Below are positions 40,180 to 49,096 of a DNA stretch of 64,000 bases, one piece after another. The first letter of the stretch is position 1. Each line of letters begins with the position of its first letter. The DNA is taken from assembly GCA_035650355.1 (NCBI GenBank), contig DASRHT010000057.1:1-64000 (forward strand), in the 5' to 3' direction. The notes under the pieces were generated by a model. That model worked only from the letters and a program-made list of their open reading frames with translations. It did not search any database and was not told the origin of the DNA. Both the position numbers and the translations under genes were made by a program. The stretch is from DASRHT01 sp035650355 (GTDB lineage Bacteria; Chloroflexota; Ktedonobacteria; Ktedonobacterales; Ktedonobacteraceae).

Positions 40180-41243
40180 ACGATCCCTTTACGCCTGGAT
40201 TGCTGACACGACTGGAGGAGAGGCCGCGCAAAATAGCTCTGCTGCGCGCCTCGCGCGTCGGCGATTTCCTCTGCGCAACGCCCGCCTTCCGAGCGTTACG
40301 CGTGACGCTGCCTGATGCCGCGATCACGCTGATAACACTGCCGATGCTGCGGGAGATCGCGCAACGCCTGCCCTACGTAGACCGCGTCGTCGAATTCCCA
40401 GGCTATCCAGGGATCGCGGAGCAGCTCTTTGACGCTCGTCGGACTACGCATTTCTTGCGTGAGATGCAGGACGAGCAGTTTGATCTTGCCATCCAGATGC
40501 AGGGCACCGGCGTCAATTCGAATCCGTTCATGCTGCTGCTCGGTGCGCGCACGACCGCTGGCTTTGTGCGTCCAGGCGAAGGAGCAGGATTGTTGGACGC
40601 GGCCTTGCCCTATCCTAAGCACTTGCACGAGGTTCGCTGTGTCCTCGCCCTGACCAGCTTTCTAGGCATACCGGACCAGGGTGAAGATATCCTGTTCCCC
40701 TTGCACGCTGAGGATCTCCAGCAGGCAGAATGCTTGCTGAAGGATGCAGCGCCTCCACTCATAGGGTTGCATCCGTCGGCAAGGGACGAGGCCAGAAGAT
40801 GGTCCCCTGATCGCTTCGCGGCTGCCTGCTCCATGCTTTTGCAGCAATACGGGGGAACGGTAATTCTGGTGGGTGAGGGACAGGAGCGCGAACTGGGCGA
40901 TATGATAGCGCGACAAATAGGCGGCGCATGTCGCAATCTGATGGGCCAGACATCGCTGCTGACGCTTGGCGGCGTGCTTGCCCAACTTTCGGTCCTGCTC
41001 ACCAACGATAGCGGTCCCGCGCACATAGCGTACGCGCTCGGCACGCCCACCGTGACCATCTTCGGCGCCAGCAGCCCCGTCCTCAACGGTCCGCTGCATG
41101 CCGGTCCATTCCGCGCCGTAATATATGAAGTCCCCTGTCGGCCCTGCGGTTATGGCGTCTGCCCCATCGGCAATCCCTGCCTGAAAGGCGTGAGTGTGGA
41201 GCAAGTGGTTGAGGCGGCGAAGGAGGTAATCTCTCTCCAATAG
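40176..41243 (+). CDS. Glycosyltransferase family 9 (heptosyltransferase-like)
   Basis: 355 residues from the overlapping ATG at 40176 (the frame opens earlier, but in the wrong phase for the gene before it). KIALLRASRVGDFLCATPAF, AITLITLPMLREI, LIGLHPSARDEARRWSPDRF, TVILVGEGQERELG and VLLTNDSGPAHIAYALGTPT match the ADP-heptose:LPS heptosyltransferase family; the last two blocks bind the nucleotide sugar. A Gram-negative LPS is not expected in this group, so it probably builds another surface glycan. It is the last gene of the cluster. Confidence 0.85.
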   Translation: MNDPFTPGLLTRLEERPRKIALLRASRVGDFLCATPAFRALRVTLPDAAITLITLPMLREIAQRLPYVDRVVEFPGYPGIAEQLFDARRTTHFLREMQDEQFDLAIQMQGTGVNSNPFMLLLGARTTAGFVRPGEGAGLLDAALPYPKHLHEVRCVLALTSFLGIPDQGEDILFPLHAEDLQQAECLLKDAAPPLIGLHPSARDEARRWSPDRFAAACSMLLQQYGGTVILVGEGQERELGDMIARQIGGACRNLMGQTSLLTLGGVLAQLSVLLTNDSGPAHIAYALGTPTVTIFGASSPVLNGPLHAGPFRAVIYEVPCRPCGYGVCPIGNPCLKGVSVEQVVEAAKEVISLQ

Positions 41244-41440
41244 GTAGGGGCAATCCCTTGCGGTTGCCCAGGTCCCGACAGATAGCGGTGTGACCCTGGT
41301 GGTAGGGGCAATCCCTTGCGGTTGCCCTGGCCCTACTGGTTATGTGACAGGTAACAGCCCAGGGCAGGGGCGAGCCCTGCCCCTACCATTCAGGTGACAG
41401 GGAGAAGGCAGGGTAGGGGCAAGCCCTGCCCCTACAGTGA
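41243..41440. repeat. Tandem cluster of GGGCAA hairpins
   Basis: Four members: GTAGGGGCAATCCCTTGCGG twice (41246 and 41302), then CAGGGGCGAGCCCTGCCCC and TAGGGGCAAGCCCTGCCCC. The first follows the GT9 stop directly. They separate it from the convergent carbonic anhydrase gene and likely work as transcript ends. Confidence 0.75.
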
Positions 41441-41445
41441 TGCGC

Positions 41446-41943
41446 TCAGGTGACGGGGAGAAGCTTGCCGCTTTTCACATCGTAAATATAGCCACTGACG
41501 GTGATGCTGTCGGGAACGAAGGGGGAAGCTTTGATGGTGGCGATGTCGTCGCGTACGGATTGTGCCAGGTCTTTGAAGGGCAGGAAGTCGATGTGATCAG
41601 CGCTGGTCCCGAAATCCTGCTTGAGCTTGCCACGCAGATCTTCGTTGCTGAAGGTGAGCATGCCGCAATCAACATGGTGAATCACCACGACTTCGTTCGT
41701 GCCAAGCAGTTGCTCGGAAATGACCAGAGAGCGGATCGCATCTTCGGTGGCGCGTCCGCCCGCGTTACGGATAACATGAGCGTCGCCTTCCTCCAAACCA
41801 AGAAAGCGGGCCGGGTCCAGTCGGGCATCCATGCAGGTCAGAATCACCGCCTTACGAGCAGGTGGCATCGGCAAATTCCCCTTCTGGAAGCTGGCTGCAT
41901 ACCGCTCGTTGGCCTTTAGGAACTCCTGAACCGTTGACGTCAT
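41446..41943 (-). CDS. Beta-class carbonic anhydrase
   Basis: 165 residues. The zinc ligands are Cys37 in TCMDARLDP, and His90 and Cys93 in VIHHVDCGM; the CxDxR dyad (Asp39, Arg41) is present, as is RNAGGRATEDAIRSL. It interconverts CO2 and bicarbonate in the cytoplasm. It belongs to the short beta form without extensions. CAAGGAGGAG precedes the ATG. It has its own promoter 48 bp upstream, and R element copy 3 points towards it from further up. Confidence 0.93.
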   Translation of the reverse strand: MTSTVQEFLKANERYAASFQKGNLPMPPARKAVILTCMDARLDPARFLGLEEGDAHVIRNAGGRATEDAIRSLVISEQLLGTNEVVVIHHVDCGMLTFSNEDLRGKLKQDFGTSADHIDFLPFKDLAQSVRDDIATIKASPFVPDSITVSGYIYDVKSGKLLPVT

Positions 41944-41990
41944 AGACTCCTCCTTGATTCTTGACTAAGTAGATCAATATTAACAGCTTC

Positions 41991-42020
41991 ATTGTAGGAG
42001 GTGAGCAATGGGAGTGTCAA
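41991..42020 (-). promoter_or_regulatory. Promoter of the carbonic anhydrase gene
   Basis: Reading the minus strand, TTGACA (42020-42015), 18 bases, TACAAT (41996-41991), 48 bp before the start codon. Confidence 0.65.
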
Positions 42021-42025
42021 GTTAG

Positions 42026-42117
42026 TTTCAGTATCCTCAAGCGGATCGAGCTAGCCTCGCCTTCTCGCCGCCTCCCTTGAGGGACACTGTACATGCATCC
42101 CCAAAAATGTCAAGTGG
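42026..42117 (-). repeat. R element copy 3: promoter plus structured RNA
   Basis: Minus strand: TTGACA (complement of 42108-42113), 16-nt spacer, TACAGT (complement of 42086-42091), then CCTCAAGGGAGGCGGCGAGA, GGCTAGCTCGATCCGCTTGA and GGATACTGAAA. The outer CCTCAAG/CTTGAGG can pair, as can ATCC/GGAT. It is intergenic between carbonic anhydrase and aconitase; its transcript would continue into the anhydrase gene. Confidence 0.7.
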
Positions 42118-42308
42118 AAATGCATTAGAAATAATCTCACACATTTCTTTCCCTTGCCGGTCATTGAATTCTCCCCCTTGACCAGCACACTCTGTTATAT
42201 AATAGGGCCAGTAACTACGGCGAAGAAAAGGATTGACTCTCGCACCCTCCTGGTGCTGTTGCCATCCTCAATCAGGACGAATTCCGTTAAAAGGACGTGT
42301 ATAGGACT

Positions 42309-45014
42309 ATGTACAGAGATGTGTTTGGTGCGCGTGCAGCTTTGAAGAGCGATTACGGCACCGTCAACTACTATCGTTTGAGCGCACTCACTCAGCGCGG
42401 CGTGGAAAATCTCAGCAGTCTCCCGATTACGGTGAAGATCGTGCTGGAGAACCTGCTGCGCCATGTCGGAGGCGAGATCGTCTCCGAAGAAGATGTGCTC
42501 TCGCTGGCACGCTGGACTCCTGGGCACGCCGCCACTAGCGAAGCAGAATACCCCTTTATGCCTGGTCGTGTCCTCCTACAAGATTTCACCGGCGTACCGG
42601 CTGTGGCGGATCTGGCAGCCATGCGCTCGGCGGTCGCGCGCATGCACGGCGATCCGCAGAAGATCAATCCCCTCGTGCCCGCCGATCTGGTGATCGATCA
42701 TTCCGTCCAGGTCGATACCTTTGGCACGACCCTGGCCTTTAACCGCAACGTCACCCGCGAATACGAGCGCAATAGCGAACGCTACGCTCTGCTGCGCTGG
42801 GGCCAGCAGGCGTTCAGCAATTTCCGCGTCGTGCCTCCTGGAACGGGCATCGTCCACCAGGTCAATCTGGAATATCTGGCCTCCGTCGTCATGACGAAGA
42901 CCGAGGATGGGGAACGTGTGGCCTTCCCCGATACGCTCGTCGGCACCGATTCGCATACGACGATGATCAACGGTTTGGGAGTGCTCGGCTGGGGCGTCGG
43001 CGGCATCGAAGCCGAGGCGGTGCTGCTTGGTCAGCCGCTTTATTTATTGACGCCAGAAGTTATCGGCATGCGCCTTGTCGGAGCCTTGCCGGAAGGGGCG
43101 ACTGCGACCGATCTTGTGCTCACAGTAACACAAATGCTGCGCAAGCGCGGCGTAGTCGGCAAATTCGTCGAGTTCACCGGCCCTGGCCTGAGCCAGCTCC
43201 CCCTGGCGGACCGCGCCACCATCTCCAATATGTCGCCCGAATTTGGCGCGACCGCGACCCTCTTCCCCGTTGACGCCGAAACCCTGCGCTATTTACGCGA
43301 CACCGGACGCGATCCCAAGCTGGTTGACCTGGTTGAACGCTACACGAAGGAGCAGGGTCTCTTCCGCACCGACGAAGCGCCGGAGCCAGTCTTTGACGAC
43401 CTGCTTGAACTCGATCTTGGCACGATTGAGCCAAGCCTAGCCGGACCGCGCCGCCCGCAGGACCGCGTCCCGATGGGCAAGCTCGGCCAGGTCTTCCGCG
43501 AATCTTATAAAGATCGCTTTGCCGCCAATAGTACTAATGGACAGAACGGGCATCACGATGTGCAGGTCAATATGGCAGGCGTGCAATCGCATATGACCGA
43601 TGGCTCGGTAGCTATCGCCGCCATCACAAGCTGCACCAACACGTCGAACCCCTCGGTAATGATCGCGGCTGCCCTGGTGGCGAAGCACGCGGTCGAGCGC
43701 GGCCTCTCCGTCAAGCCCACAGTAAAAACCAGCCTCGCCCCTGGCTCGCGCGCCGTCATCGACTATTTAAACAACGCCGACCTGCTGCCCTTCCTGGAGG
43801 CGCTGCGCTTCCATCTTGTGGGCTATGGTTGCACAACTTGCATCGGTAATAGCGGCCCGCTTGCTGATCCGGTGGCGGAGGCGGTGCAGGAGAACGATCT
43901 GATCGTGGCGGCAGTGCTGAGCGGCAACCGCAACTTTGAGGGGCGCATTCATCCGCAGGTGCGCGCCAGCTTCCTGGCTTCCCCGCCGCTAGTCGTGGCT
44001 TACGCATTGGCGGGCACCGTCGATATCGATCTGACCAAAGATCCGGTCGGCGTCGATGTCAACGGCGAGAACGTCTACCTGCGCGACATCTGGCCCACTC
44101 AGGAAGAGGTGCGCGACGTTGTACGCAAGGCGGTGACGCCGGAAGTCTTCTCGAAGAATTACGCCCACGTCTTTGAGGGCGACGAGCACTGGCGCTCGCT
44201 CTCGAACTCAAGCGGTGACCTCTTCGAGTGGGACCCCAGCTCGACCTATATCCAGGAGCCACCGTTCTTTAACGATATGTCGCCCGAACCCGCTCCGGTC
44301 AAGGATATTCACGGCGCGCGCGTGCTGGCGATGCTGGACGATTCGATCACGACCGATCACATCTCGCCTGCCGGCAGCTTTGCTCCATCCAGTCCCGCCG
44401 GTCGCTACCTGATTGAGCACGGCGTCGAGCGGCGCGACTTCAATACCTACGGTGCGCGTCGCGGCAATCACGAAGTCATGGTGCGCGGCACGTTCGGCAA
44501 TATCCGCCTGCGCAACCGCCTGACGCCCGATAAGGAAGGCTACTACACCGTTCACCTGCCCGACGGTGAGGAGACAACGATCTACGAAGCGTCGCAACGC
44601 TACCTGCAAGAAGGCGTGCCGCTACTGATCATCGCCGGCAAAGAGTATGGCTCCGGCAGTTCGCGCGACTGGGCCGCGAAGGGACCGCAACTGCTCGGCG
44701 TGCGCGCTGCCATTGCTGAGAGCTTCGAGCGTATCCACCGCAGCAACCTGGTGGGCATGGGAATCTTGCCCTTGCAGTTCCGCCAGGGCGAGAGCAAGGA
44801 ATCGCTCGGCCTCACGGGACGCGAGGTCTATGATATCGTCGGCATTGAGCAGGGCCTCAAGCCGCGCCAGGAGGTCACGGTCACGGTCACGCGTGAAGAC
44901 GGCTCGACCTTCTCATTCCAGACGCTCGCTCGCCTGGACAGCCCTATCGACGTAACGTACTACGAAAACGGCGGCATCCTGCTGACCGTGCTGCGCCGTC
45001 TGATGAAAGCTTGA
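42309..45014 (+). CDS. acnA: Aconitate hydratase
   Basis: About 901 residues, the full AcnA/IRP layout. DSHTTMINGLGVLGWGVGGI and AITSCTNTSNPSVMIAAAL, with GYGCTTCIGNSGPL, supply the three cysteine ligands of the 4Fe-4S cluster. The C-terminal swivel domain holds YGSGSSRDWAAKGP and RIHRSNLVGMGILPL. It isomerises citrate to isocitrate in the TCA cycle. Met 42309 is preceded by TAGGAC; a GTG four codons earlier is the alternative, with AAAAGGAC before it. It is a single gene, with R element copy 3 upstream in the opposite direction. Confidence 0.95.
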   Translation: MYRDVFGARAALKSDYGTVNYYRLSALTQRGVENLSSLPITVKIVLENLLRHVGGEIVSEEDVLSLARWTPGHAATSEAEYPFMPGRVLLQDFTGVPAVADLAAMRSAVARMHGDPQKINPLVPADLVIDHSVQVDTFGTTLAFNRNVTREYERNSERYALLRWGQQAFSNFRVVPPGTGIVHQVNLEYLASVVMTKTEDGERVAFPDTLVGTDSHTTMINGLGVLGWGVGGIEAEAVLLGQPLYLLTPEVIGMRLVGALPEGATATDLVLTVTQMLRKRGVVGKFVEFTGPGLSQLPLADRATISNMSPEFGATATLFPVDAETLRYLRDTGRDPKLVDLVERYTKEQGLFRTDEAPEPVFDDLLELDLGTIEPSLAGPRRPQDRVPMGKLGQVFRESYKDRFAANSTNGQNGHHDVQVNMAGVQSHMTDGSVAIAAITSCTNTSNPSVMIAAALVAKHAVERGLSVKPTVKTSLAPGSRAVIDYLNNADLLPFLEALRFHLVGYGCTTCIGNSGPLADPVAEAVQENDLIVAAVLSGNRNFEGRIHPQVRASFLASPPLVVAYALAGTVDIDLTKDPVGVDVNGENVYLRDIWPTQEEVRDVVRKAVTPEVFSKNYAHVFEGDEHWRSLSNSSGDLFEWDPSSTYIQEPPFFNDMSPEPAPVKDIHGARVLAMLDDSITTDHISPAGSFAPSSPAGRYLIEHGVERRDFNTYGARRGNHEVMVRGTFGNIRLRNRLTPDKEGYYTVHLPDGEETTIYEASQRYLQEGVPLLIIAGKEYGSGSSRDWAAKGPQLLGVRAAIAESFERIHRSNLVGMGILPLQFRQGESKESLGLTGREVYDIVGIEQGLKPRQEVTVTVTREDGSTFSFQTLARLDSPIDVTYYENGGILLTVLRRLMKA

Positions 45015-45112
45015 GTAGGGGCAGGGCTAGCCCCTGCCCAGCTTGCTTGCATTGTGTATACCTACGTCTCATTGTGTATGCTGTAGGGGCAGGGGCTAGC
45101 CCTGCCCCTGCG
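45015..45112. repeat. Pair of GGGGCAGGGGCTAGCCC palindromes
   Basis: GTAGGGGCAGGGCTAGCCCC and GTAGGGGCAGGGGCTAGCCC lie either side of a CATTGTGTAT repeat that occurs twice (about 45051 and 45072). It is the same palindrome type as 16681-16743. Confidence 0.7.
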
Positions 45113-45207
45113 TCTCATTTTGTGTCATTGCTCCTACTTTTTATTTTCGCTGTTTCTCCACGTCTATACTTATGCGAACAGTAATTGTATTTTGTACACT
45201 ATGCACA

Positions 45208-45236
45208 TTGACAGCTCATATTCGCGCCTGTTAATA
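45208..45236 (+). promoter_or_regulatory. Probable promoter of the kinase-TPR gene
   Basis: TTGACA (45208-45213), 17 bases and TTAATA (45231-45236); the -10 box is weak. It lies 58 bp before the chosen start. Confidence 0.5.
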
Positions 45237-45293
45237 TGGTTCGTACGTACGTGCTAGAATTGCGCAGGGAAACAGATGTTAAAGGGGTGGATT

Positions 45294-47267
45294 ATGGAAC
45301 TAGAAGACAAATACATCGGTAAACAGATTGGGAATTACCGCATCACCGCAGCCCTGAATAGCGGCGCTTTTGGACGTATCTATCAGGGTGTGCATCTCTA
45401 CCTCACCAATCGTATTGTTGCTATTAAGCTGCTGCACCTCACCTATCTGGGATCGCAGGAGGAGCGGGAGAGTTTTTTGCAGGAGGCGCAGTTTCTTGAA
45501 ATCTTGAAGCATCCGCACATCCTCCCGATCTACGATGTGGGGATCGATGAGGGCTTCCCTTACCTGATTGCCGAGTTCGCGTCCAATGGTTCACTGCGTG
45601 ACCGCCTGCAACATAGCCCGGCAGGGCTTTTGCCGCTCGATGAGTCGTTGCGCATCCTGGCGCAGGTGGGGCAGGCGCTGCAATTTGTCCATGAGCAGAA
45701 CATCGTCCACCGCGATCTCAAGCCGGAGAACATCCTTTTCAATGCGAAGGGCGACGCGATGATCGCCGATTTCGGCATCGCCGTCTTCCTGGACAACACC
45801 AAAACCAAGTATGTTGACGTGATTGGCTCCCCGTTATATATGGCACCGGAGCAGTTTGAGGGCGTTGCCAGCCGTCGCAGCGACCAGTATGCCCTGGCCT
45901 GCATCGCCTACGAACTGCTGACCGGAGAGCCGCCCTTCGTTGCTGCCCATGCCGTGACTATTGGCCTGAAGCACCAGAAGGAGGCGCCGCGTCCCCTCTC
46001 CGATCTCAATCCCGATATCCCTGACCATATCGAGCAGGCTGTTCTCAAGGCGCTGGCGAAAGATCGCGCGGACCGCTATGCCGACACCGCCTCCTTTATC
46101 ACGGCCCTGCTCACCATTCCGACTGGCCCCGTCCACAAAACGAAAGAACAGCTCTTGAAAGAAGGCAATCGCCTGTTTAACGGCAGCCGCTACTCAGAGG
46201 CGCTGGTGGCCTTTGAACGCGCCATCCAGCTCTCTCCCTCGTTTGTTGACGCGCATGAAGGTCGGGGCAGCGCACTCTATGCGCTGGGTCGCACCTCGGA
46301 GGCGTTAGAAGCTTACGAACAGGCGCTGCAACTGGACCTTAACTATATCCCCGCGCACATGGGCAGGGGCAATATTCTGTACGATCTCAATCAGTACGAG
46401 GATGCGTTCGCCTGCTACGAACAGGCTTCGCAGCTCAATCCGACCCTGGTTGATGCCTATGTTGGCCTGGGCAATACGCTCTACTACCTGGGCGAGTACG
46501 ATCAGGCTATTGCTGCCTACAAGCAAGCTATCGATCTTGACCACGGCTGCGTTGCGGCATACGATGGCAGAGGCTGGGCACTGCTGCACCTCAAGCATTA
46601 TAAAGAGGCCACGGTCTCCTTTGAGCGCGCCACCCATCTTGACCATAACAATCCATCTCCCTATGTGGGCAAAGGCAAGGCGCTCTACGCCCTCGCTCAT
46701 TTCGAGGAGGCGCTGTTCAGCTTTAATCAGGCCATCATCATCGATCCCAACCATATCCAGGCGCACGAGGGCAAGGCTGACGCGCTTTACCATCTGAAGC
46801 ACTACGTCGACGCGCTTGCCGCCTATGAGCAGGTGCTCGCGCTCGCACCCGACTTTGCCTATGCGCACGACCGGATGGGCTGGACGCTCTGGCACCTGCA
46901 CCGTTACCAGGAGGCGCTGGAGCCATTCGAGCGCGCCATTGAGCTTGATCCGCAACTGGCCTCGCCCCATAACGGCAAGGGACGCGTCTACTACGACCTC
47001 AAACGCTACAACGAGGCGCTGGCCTCATACGAAGATGCGCTCGCGCTCAATCCCAACCTCGCCACTGCGCACAATGGTAAGGGCAACGTCCTGGCCGACC
47101 TGCACCGTTACGAGGAAGCCCTGGACGCCTACAACCAGGCCATCCACCTGCAACCGCGCACAGCCGCCTTTCACCAGAACAAAGGCGACGTCCTCAAGCA
47201 GTTTGGACGCTTGCAAGAAGCGCAAAAGGAGTACGAGCTGGTGCAGCATTTGAATATGCACGATTAG
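45294..47267 (+). CDS. Ser/Thr protein kinase with C-terminal TPR repeats
   Basis: 657 residues. Kinase domain: glycine loop NSGAFGRIY, VAIK lysine 45, HRDLKPEN (139-146), DFG (159-161), APE (184-186), ending near residue 282. It is followed directly by about eleven TPR units to the end. Unlike the kinase at 3034-4839 it has no N-terminal zinc ribbon. No membrane helix is present. AAAGGGG precedes ATG 45294; an ATG six codons earlier is possible. All catalytic residues are intact, so it is likely active. The TPR array suggests docking of protein partners. Confidence 0.9.
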   Translation: MELEDKYIGKQIGNYRITAALNSGAFGRIYQGVHLYLTNRIVAIKLLHLTYLGSQEERESFLQEAQFLEILKHPHILPIYDVGIDEGFPYLIAEFASNGSLRDRLQHSPAGLLPLDESLRILAQVGQALQFVHEQNIVHRDLKPENILFNAKGDAMIADFGIAVFLDNTKTKYVDVIGSPLYMAPEQFEGVASRRSDQYALACIAYELLTGEPPFVAAHAVTIGLKHQKEAPRPLSDLNPDIPDHIEQAVLKALAKDRADRYADTASFITALLTIPTGPVHKTKEQLLKEGNRLFNGSRYSEALVAFERAIQLSPSFVDAHEGRGSALYALGRTSEALEAYEQALQLDLNYIPAHMGRGNILYDLNQYEDAFACYEQASQLNPTLVDAYVGLGNTLYYLGEYDQAIAAYKQAIDLDHGCVAAYDGRGWALLHLKHYKEATVSFERATHLDHNNPSPYVGKGKALYALAHFEEALFSFNQAIIIDPNHIQAHEGKADALYHLKHYVDALAAYEQVLALAPDFAYAHDRMGWTLWHLHRYQEALEPFERAIELDPQLASPHNGKGRVYYDLKRYNEALASYEDALALNPNLATAHNGKGNVLADLHRYEEALDAYNQAIHLQPRTAAFHQNKGDVLKQFGRLQEAQKEYELVQHLNMHD

Positions 47268-47488
47268 ACTAGTATGCACGCCCAAATTGCATAGATAGTA
47301 GCAGAGTTTTCTGGTGTTGAAAAGAGCAAAGCTGACAATATCGTAAGCACTTATGGCTACATAATGGACCTCTTGCATAAAAAAGCGTATGCTGTATAAA
47401 GACATAGAATTGCGGGTGATTGAGAACAACACAGTAATCACATCCTCTTTTTTAGGAAGCTTGCGCAAGTAAGCTGTGAGGTGCTCTT

Positions 47489-48742
47489 ATGCGTCGGACC
47501 AATGTAGCATCGACCCTTTTTTATCAGATAGCGGGCGTGGTATTATTTTTCTTTCTCCTGATGAGCTGCGTCCTGGTTGGCCGTCCTGGAACGGCTGTAC
47601 GTGCGCAGGCTCAAGGCGCTCCCAGCGTTGGCGGCTGCCCGCTCTATCCCGCCGACAATATCTGGAACCGCGATATTTCAACCCTGCCGGTGCATCCCAA
47701 CTCCGCGAATTTCATCAACAGCATCGGGCTTACCGGCCACGTTCACGCCGATTTTGGCTCCGGCCTCTTTAATGGCGAGCCCATTGGCATTCCCTTCGCC
47801 GTTGTTTCCGGCAATCAGCCAACCGTACCCGTGAGCTTCAGCGATAGCGACGAGAGCGACCCTGGTCCCTACCCTATTCCTGCCAACGCGCCCATTGAGG
47901 GTGGAGCGCAGAGTACCGGCGACCGCCATGTGATCGTGGTCGATAGCGCGACCTGCAAGCTTTACGAGATGTTTAACAGCTTTCCCCAGTCAAACGGGAG
48001 CTGGAAAGCTGACAGCGGCGCCGTCTGGAATTTGAACTCGAACGCGCTGCGCCCCAAGAAGTGGACCTCCGCCGATGCCGCCGGTTTACCTATCCTGGCC
48101 GGTCTGGCGCGCTATGATGAGGTCGCGGCTGGCGCCATCGATCACGCCCTGCGCTTTACCGTGAGCAAGAGCCAGCGCGCCTTCCTCTGGCCTGGCCGCC
48201 ATGATGCCTCGTCGAGTACTAATCCGAATCTGCCGCCGATGGGCCTGCGCCTGCGCCTCAAGGCCAGCGTGAACGTCGCCGCCTACCCGCCGCAGAGCCG
48301 TGTCATCCTGACCGCGCTGCAACACTACGGTATGATCGTAGCCGATAACGGCAGTAGCTGGTTCATCTCCGGCGCCCCCGACAATCGCTGGAACAACGAC
48401 GATCTGGCACAGTTAAAGAACATCCACGGCTCCGACTTCGAAGTGGTCGATGAATCGAAGCTCCAGGTCAGCGCCAACTCCGCCCAATCCTTTCCGGCGA
48501 ACTACAGCAGCATGACCATTCCTCCGCTGGCCGATCCCACTAGCGTATCCCTCGTCGCTCCTCTGCCAACGGCAACCCCGCTCGATACGAGAAAGGGGAG
48601 CGTGATTTTGTATAATAATACAAATGGTGGAGCAAGCACAAATGCTCTGTTCTTCTCCATCCTGACAACGGTCGCAGTCGTAATATTAAGCGGAGCCGCC
48701 CTGATAGTATTTCTCGCGCCCCGCTACAAACTGCGTAAATAA
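47489..48742 (+). CDS. Exported, C-terminally anchored protein of unknown function
   Basis: 417 residues. A signal sequence (IAGVVLFFFLLMSCVLVG, about 14-31) leads to a large exported domain beginning CPLYPADNIWNRDISTLPVH, and with DSDESDPGPYPIPANAPIEG, DRHVIVVDSATCKLYEMF, and LPPMGLRLRLKASVNVAAYP. This domain occurs in other soil bacteria but I know no function. A final helix (LFFSILTTVAVVILSGAALI) and the basic RYKLRK form a stop-transfer anchor. The Pro/Thr stretch before it is a linker. It is single, after the kinase gene; GTGAGGTG lies before the ATG. Confidence 0.75.
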   Translation: MRRTNVASTLFYQIAGVVLFFFLLMSCVLVGRPGTAVRAQAQGAPSVGGCPLYPADNIWNRDISTLPVHPNSANFINSIGLTGHVHADFGSGLFNGEPIGIPFAVVSGNQPTVPVSFSDSDESDPGPYPIPANAPIEGGAQSTGDRHVIVVDSATCKLYEMFNSFPQSNGSWKADSGAVWNLNSNALRPKKWTSADAAGLPILAGLARYDEVAAGAIDHALRFTVSKSQRAFLWPGRHDASSSTNPNLPPMGLRLRLKASVNVAAYPPQSRVILTALQHYGMIVADNGSSWFISGAPDNRWNNDDLAQLKNIHGSDFEVVDESKLQVSANSAQSFPANYSSMTIPPLADPTSVSLVAPLPTATPLDTRKGSVILYNNTNGGASTNALFFSILTTVAVVILSGAALIVFLAPRYKLRK

Positions 48743-48791
48743 CGCATATTAACGGGATGTCATATGGGAGGAATGCCGTATGGGAGGATGT

Positions 48792-49086
48792 CGTAGGGAC
48801 CCGGTTTACCGCGTCCTGCGCGATTGATCGCGTTCCCAAAGTCGCTCCTCAACGCGGCTCCGCCATCGAAAACAACAGACGCGGCAGAATCATCTTGCTC
48901 TCCCCAAGAAATAGATGGCCTGTTGCCCCTCAGGCAATGTGATAGCGGCGATGTGGCTGTCCGAGAATGCGGATGCGATGTCCCTCCCTGCTCACTGTCT
49001 CTCGGTGACGTTTCGTTGTGGAGGGTGAGGGAACGCAAGGGGAACGCGATCAATCGCGGACGGACGCGCTGAAGCGGGTCCCTACG
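48792..49086. mobile_element. MITE with CGTAGGGACCCG inverted ends (best complete copy)
   Basis: 295 bp. The left end (CGTAGGGACCCGGTTTACCG, then CGTCC and GCGATTGATCGCGTTCCC) is matched in reverse at the right end over about 46 bases with a few differences. No frame inside is convincing. The right end abuts the GGAGG ribosome site of the next gene. Fragments of its ends recur near 9500, 18830, 25300, 34610-34920 and 39160. Confidence 0.75.
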
Positions 49087-49096
49087 GAGGTTCGTG

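Noticed and set aside
41243..41440. Regularly spaced repeats that could be read as a CRISPR array
   Set aside because: Units are self-complementary hairpins with unequal spacing and variable sequence; no cas gene is near.
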